Source of the DNA: Haliclona indistincta
Taxonomy: Eukaryota; Porifera; Demospongiae; Haplosclerida; Chalinidae
NCBI GenBank assembly: GCA_964017065.1
Contig: OZ024790.1
Location: forward strand, 2,164,631-2,228,630
Reading direction: 5' to 3'
DNA: 64,000 nucleotides
Shown: positions 59,341 to 64,000 of the stretch, piece after piece
Layout of the letters: every line of letters starts with the position of its first letter
Position numbering within the stretch: the first letter of the stretch is position 1
The notes under the pieces: model-generated
Seen by the model: only the letters and a program-made list of their open reading frames with translations
What the model was told of the DNA's origin: nothing
Databases searched by the model: none
Made by a program: the position numbers and the translations under genes

Positions 59341-59985
59341 ATGGCGGCCCGACCTGTGGTTCTGCCTGAACCAGTGCCATCCGCGATAAGGCAGCAAGTC
59401 ACGGGCAACCGAAAATGGGCAATGCTGGATCCTGATTTGCATAACCGCATCTGCTCTGGTCGGGCTAGAGTCCTGCCGGCTGCTGACGCAGGCACTGGTT
59501 TGGGCAAGGTTGCCGGTGAACCAAGCAGAAGGTCACAGAAGGACCTAGGGAATCAGGGAAACCGCAAAAGAGCATTCAATGTGTGCCTAGTATTGGAAGT
59601 AGGAAAGTCATGTATCTGCGGAGGAATAACCGAAGCAAAGTTATCGAGTCCTACAGAGTCTCCACTATATCAGCTTGTAGGAGGAATGGAGAAATTGGCT
59701 GGTGATCTTGTGGTTCATCATCTACGTTTATGCAAGTCAAGCTTTAGTTTGGTAAAAATATATGTGCCCATCATCGATTACAACGATTTTACCTTTGTAC
59801 AACACACTCTTTCTCTCAGTAAACTTCATCTCGAGCAAATACACATCACAGGTATGCTGAACTTGAAATGCTGTAATAACAATCACAATCTGTTATCATT
59901 CTACCAACGGTGTTGCACTAGATTAACCCAAAGGGCTACTCCGATTAGACAAGTTTACAAGTTTCCCACATACAAACAACGCTGA
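59341..59985 (+). CDS. Unidentified long ORF upstream of the telobox gene
   Basis: 214 codons from MAARPVVLPEPVPSAIRQQV. The first part (to GNRKWA) is related to pieces at 18853-18890 and 19291-19330. The middle is basic, followed by LYQLVGGMEKLAGDLVVHHL and a likely coding stretch to about HLEQIHITG, where a GTATGC donor occurs (59851). It may be the first coding exon of the gene at 59.9-61.4 kb, but I cannot show the splice with certainty, and I recognise no domain. Confidence 0.4.
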   Translation: MAARPVVLPEPVPSAIRQQVTGNRKWAMLDPDLHNRICSGRARVLPAADAGTGLGKVAGEPSRRSQKDLGNQGNRKRAFNVCLVLEVGKSCICGGITEAKLSSPTESPLYQLVGGMEKLAGDLVVHHLRLCKSSFSLVKIYVPIIDYNDFTFVQHTLSLSKLHLEQIHITGMLNLKCCNNNHNLLSFYQRCCTRLTQRATPIRQVYKFPTYKQR

Positions 59986-61376
59986 TCACGCAGCGCTGAT
60001 AGATGTGTACCACGCGTACTCCTCTGGACAGCTTGACAACTCCGACCCCATCTCTGACCAGCATGCAGTGACTGGATTGATTACATGTGCTCTTGGACGC
60101 AGCAAGACAGACAACCTCGTCAGAGTGTCAGTTGAGGTACCGGTTGGAGAAGAAAGAGAAGAAGTAGAGAAAGAAGGGATACTTGATAGAGAGGTACTTG
60201 ATTTCAAGGACAACCTGGTTGCGCTCTTGGAGGTCAGAGTCTTCTATCGTGTTTCTAGATTATTGCTCTTCTTCTTTAGGATGAACACAAGGAAGGAGGG
60301 GATGATGAAGAAGGAGTGGAGGAAGAAGAAGGATTGGAGTTGGAAGATGAAGAAGAAGGATTAGAAGAGGAAGGATTGGATGAAGATTCAGTCTTACAAG
60401 GGAATAAGAAGGTGCGTGTGTTGCTGATTACAAGCAATTTGTCAAACCATTGACCCCTCTGACCCTCTCTCTTCTCCCTCTCAGTTTGTTTACGGTCATA
60501 TTACCATGATTACTAAAATCAAGCGAGCTGCCAAGCAAGAGTGCCCTCCACAGCAAGTGAAGGAGGATTCTAGATTATTTTCTTTTTAGAATATTGCTCT
60601 TCTTCTTTAGGATGAACACAAGGAAGAAGGAGGGGATGACGAAGAAGGAGTGGAAGGATTGGAAGATGAAGGAGTAGAAAATGAAGAGGAAGGATCTAAG
60701 AAGGTGCGGGTGATATTTTGTGTTGCTGATTACAAGCAATTTGTCAAACCATTGACCCCTCTCCTTCCCTCTCCCCCCTCTGACCCTCTCTCCCTCCCTC
60801 TCTCTCTCTCTCCCTCCCTCCCTCTCTCCCTCCCTCCCCCCTTCCTCCCTATTAAAATCACCTTTCTGTCTGCTATTGTGTATAAAGTGCTTTTTACTTG
60901 TTACTGTAACTTAATAAAATAGGTGTGGCTAGTTTCATCACCTAGTCTGAAAGACAATGCTATTGTTATCTACAGGAAGATATCAGTGAGTCTGAATTTG
61001 GATCGAAAGGTAAGAGAGAATATGTGAGAGAAAAAGGGATAATGGATGTTTGTTTTATAGTAAAACGAGTCAAGAGATCAAGGTCGAGTGATGAGGTTAC
61101 TAGTGAAGCTGCTGCCAGTAGCAAGAAGACCACTTCTTCAACAGGTGAGCTCGTTGGTTTCTTTATTATGGTAAATCTTTTACTACATCACCAGAGCTCT
61201 CAGGAAGAAAAAGTAAATGGTCAAACGACCATGTGAACATGTTGATTGAGGGTGTGAACCTTTTTGGAAAAGGAAAATGGAACAAAATATATCACAGTTA
61301 TTCTTTTCCTGGTGGCACCAAACCAACAAAGCTGAAAGACAAATGGAGGAATCTCCTAAAATATGAACGGGTGAAG
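59948..61376 (+). CDS. Myb/telobox (TRF-like) DNA-binding protein, C-terminal exons
   Basis: Exons with matching phases: about 59948-60232 (ADHAALIDVYHAYSSGQLDN), 60280-60411 (acidic), 60485-60556 (FVYGHITMITKIKRAAKQE), 60611-60703 (acidic, a duplicate of 60280), 60976-61009, 61061-61144 (KRVKRSRSSDEV, basic), 61195-61376 or beyond. The last exon encodes KWSNDHVNMLIEGVNLFGKG, KWNKIYHSYSF and KLKDKWRNLLK: a Myb/SANT fold whose third helix has the telobox form KDKWRN, as in telomere repeat-binding factors. Domain order (helical and acidic parts, then a basic linker, then a C-terminal Myb) also fits that family; a TRFH domain is not recognised. A nuclear telomeric DNA-binding role is inference. 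The last exon is cut by a hAT element; without it the frame would continue YCGGGNMF and stop. Confidence 0.65.
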
Positions 61377-62144
61377 CAGACATTGCACATCTACTCAAAT
61401 TTTCATCTACTTGTATCTACTTGTATTTTCATTTTTTTCTTTGTGTATGTACTTGTATTTACTTAAAAATTTTCATGTATCTACATCTACTCAGTGTTTT
61501 TACAAATCGTCTACTTTTCCCAAAAAATTCCTTTAATCGTGTATTTATTTCTTTAAAAAATTAGTTTCTCTAAAAAATAGCTTATGTCTAATCAATGTTC
61601 CGTCTCTGTGTAGCGTCTGCTGACTGGCGGGAAGCTGTTTTAACTGTTCATTGACTTCATTCTTGTGATTTTCCAAGTTCTTGGGATGCATTAATAGTAC
61701 ATGTAGATGCTTGAGCAAATTTCCCTTCGAGTTCATTGTGAATCTGTACGGGTTATGGCAAAGCTTGCACTTCGCTATGAACTTCTTTGATCCTTTAGGC
61801 GGCAGTTGCCAAGTAAAACACCTCGTACTTTAAAATTATTACGTACTGTTACCGACTTGTCATTGATGCTGCTTTCTGAGGCAGCCAACGAGGCAGGTGA
61901 GGCTGCCCTTTGATCGATTTCAGACATGTCTTCTAGTTCTCCCACGATAGTAACGTCAGAGTTGCTTGCCATGCTGTCGTGTCTATCACACGTGCACGGT
62001 TAATTAATTAATGGGCATGGTCTACACGATAATACATGATTTTCGTGTACTCTACTGTAGAACAATCGTGTATGTACTTGTATTTACTTTTCAAATTTAT
62101 TTCGTGTAAATACTCGTGTATCGTGTATACACGTGCAATGTCTG
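61377..62144. mobile_element. hAT transposon remnant (768 bp) with 8-bp target duplication
   Basis: Ends CAGACATTGCAC at 61377 and, inverted, GTGCAATGTCTG to 62144. Perfect 8-bp direct repeats GGGTGAAG flank it at 61369-61376 and 62145-62152. Subterminal repeats of CTACTTGTAT/CGTGTA type occur near both ends. It contains the 5' part of a transposase on the minus strand. Confidence 0.92.
61545..61972 (-). pseudogene. hAT transposase N-terminal fragment with BED zinc finger
   Basis: Starts MASNSDVTIVGELEDMSEID. After a frame shift near 61790 it continues as a BED-type finger: TWQLPPKGSKKF, AKCKLCHNPY, SKGNLLKHLHVLLMHP, with the C..C and H.....H ligands of the family. It ends by 61545, long before the catalytic and hATC dimerisation regions, so the element is an internally deleted, non-autonomous copy. 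The frame offset may be a small intron or a mutation. Confidence 0.75.
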
Positions 62145-62204
62145 GGGTGAAGTATTGTGGGGGGGGCAATATGTTCTGAACAGTTAAGATTTTTTTTTAA
62201 TTCA

Positions 62205-63905
62205 TGAACTTAATAATAAACAAACAAGTAAAGTAAAAAAGTTTTAATAAAAAAACTAAAAAGTGTAGGGATGACGCATGCAAAAGTAAAGGAACAAGAT
62301 GGGATGATGCTTGCAAAAGTAAAGGAACAAGATGGGATGCTGCTTGCAAAAGTAAAGGAACAAGATGGGATGATGATACTTGCAAAAGTAAAGGAACAAG
62401 ATGGGATGATGCTTGCAAAAGTAAAAGTCCCAAGTATCCCTACATCAGCGGCTTGAAGGAGGACGCAGTCCGATGAAGTAATTGACAGTTGTAAATAACT
62501 AGAGATATCTGTGTTTTGGAGGACGCAGTCCGATGAAGTAATTGACGGTTGTAAATAACTAGAGGTATCTGTGTTTGGAGGACGCAGTCCGATGAATTAG
62601 CTGATAGTTGTAAACTAGGCACCGAAGGTGCTTATGCCTCGGTGGAATGTTATGCATACATGCCTGTCTGAATAAATATGCTGAACTGAAATACACAAGC
62701 AGTAATGAAAGTCTGCTGTTGCTAGTTGAACACTATGTTAATGGCTGACAACTTATAAAATCATTACGAAGTTCACAAATTAAAGTTTATCATGCTTAAT
62801 TTTGCACCTCATGTGAGAGACATTAAATCTGTCATTGTATTCAATAATGGCAAGGATTATTTTACATAATTATACTAGTGAGATGTAAGGAGTAGAGAAA
62901 AGAAAATAAACATACACAGTAAAGTTAAACTGCAGCTGTTGTACCTTTCTGTACAGCAATCACAATGCAGTATAATAGTTATGCAATCAGAAGCCAATCA
63001 GTGCTGACCACTAATTCAACTGGGCGTGTCTATATTGTTCAGCGAGATAGCATTCATAGCTTGCTTACACAATTTCTAATTTCTTTAGATATACGATGTA
63101 ACCTATCAGCTTCTAGGCAGTCAACTGTGGATATTTTTTTGTCTACGGAGAAACTCTAGATCGCCAGCAACGGCCATCGATCGCGAGGTAAGCAAAGCTA
63201 CGCCATAACTCTAGAACGCAGCTTCATATACAAGTCTGCCGTGCTGTTCTGAAGTAAAGGCGAACTCACTAGCTGTAAGGCAGCCAGCAATGGACAATTT
63301 TGTCTTTACATCAGCAACTAGATCGCCAGTAGTCGCCAGCCGGCGATCGCGAGGTAAGCAATCACGCTATAACTCACGAACAGAGCCTTATAACCAAAAT
63401 CCTTACAATTCATTTTCAAGCAAATATCGACTTTAGCTTGTGTTGCACGTTTCAGCGCTTAGTTTTCAGCGAGCGACGAGAAATCCTGCCGACAGACAGA
63501 CAGACAGATACACACATACACAAACGAACTACTGTATGCCTCGTGGCTCCGCCCACCGAGGCATAATAACTATAGAGGTATCTATGGTTTGGAGGACGCA
63601 GTCCAATTTAGTAATTGACGGTTGTAAAAGGTATAGGAAGAGCATTCCACAGTTGCATGTCATCACAGCAAGCCGCTGATGTAGGGATACTTGGGACTTT
63701 TACTTTTGCAAGCATCATCCCATCTTGTTCCTTTACTTTTGCAAGTATCATCATCCCATCTTGTTCCTTTACTTTTGCAAGCAGCATCCCATCTTGTTCC
63801 TTTACTTTTGCAAGCATCATCCCATCTTGTTCCTTTACTTTTGCATGCGTCATCCCTACACTTTTTAGTTTTTTTATTAAAACTTTTTTACTTTACTTGT
63901 TCCTG
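62205..63905. mobile_element. Foldback element with 33-bp repeat arms
   Basis: The left arm (about 62210-62456: AGTTTTAATAAAAAAACTAA, GTGTAGGGATGACGCATGC, then five units containing GCAAAAGTAAAGGAACAAGA) is inverted at about 63671-63903. The repeats give in-frame ORFs reading LAKVKEQDGM, an artefact of the 33-34-bp unit. Inside the left arm junction lie three tandem 59-60-bp units starting GGAGGACGCAGTCCGATGAA (62459-62600); a fourth diverged unit lies beside the right arm (63590-63640). Confidence 0.8.
62613..63570. mobile_element. Nested repeat of the GCACC/GAGGCATAA family
   Basis: Begins TAGGCACCGAAGGTGCTTAT and ends with GCCTCGTGGCTCCGCCCACC then GAGGCATAATAA, inside the foldback between its repeat units. 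Shares AAGCCAATCAGTGCTGACCA and the long TAGATCGCCAGCAACGGCCA region with 49931-50662. Confidence 0.7.
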
Positions 63906-64000
63906 TTACTTTTTTGATCACTATCAGTTTGAACTTATTAGCTGTATTCTATGCTATAGCTTTTATTTCATTTTTACAACCCTTTGAGCAGCAGGTACTA

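Noticed and set aside
62197..63987. Paired ORFs reading LLLQASSHLVP and LAKVKEQDGM
   Set aside because: Products of the 33-34-bp repeat units in the two foldback arms.

Overview
The window is nuclear DNA of an intron-rich, repeat-rich metazoan, most likely a demosponge of the Amphimedon type. That is an inference: the two best genes are Death-NACHT-LRR (NLR) receptors, sponges carry large NLR families, and the surrounding exons are short with short introns. No rRNA gene, intact tRNA gene, CRISPR array or bacterial operon is visible. There is one 200-base assembly gap (26509-26708).

Layout. 1-5.9 kb: a decayed epoxide-hydrolase copy (copy C) inside a large segmental block (about 0.9-4.3 kb) that recurs at 51.9-58.3 kb, then a GC-rich element with a 47-bp minisatellite, present twice. 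6-12 kb: mostly non-coding repeats. 12-25.4 kb: a graveyard of duplicated exon fragments (ankyrin-like leaders, unidentified paired ORFs, minisatellites, a zinc-knuckle fragment). 26.7-27.5 kb: minus-strand exons of an integrase-core (rve) gene cut by the gap. 30.3-31.8 kb: a secreted-protein gene (-) whose third exon is split by a TIR element, with a 1.4-kb foldback palindrome 51 bp upstream of its start codon. 34.2-52.4 kb: the core of the window, a tandem array in which NLR1 (+), epoxide hydrolase A (-), NLR2 (+) and epoxide hydrolase B (-) alternate, so an NLR and a convergent hydrolase form one duplicated unit. 52.5-58.8 kb: the second copy of the left-hand block, enlarged by insertions, ending in a triplicated 121-bp unit with a kinesin-like N-terminus. 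59.3-61.4 kb: a gene for a Myb/telobox (TRF-like) protein, interrupted by a hAT element (61377-62144) with a perfect 8-bp target duplication. 62.2-63.9 kb: a foldback element carrying a nested repeat.

How it fits together. The NLRs would be cytosolic innate immune sensors: a Death domain for signalling, a NACHT ATPase for oligomerisation, and C-terminal leucine-rich repeats for sensing. Both have consistent three-exon models with matching intron phases. The hydrolase copies look like degenerate passengers of the array; each has different lesions. Several insertions can be dated relative to the duplication because the other copy keeps the empty site.
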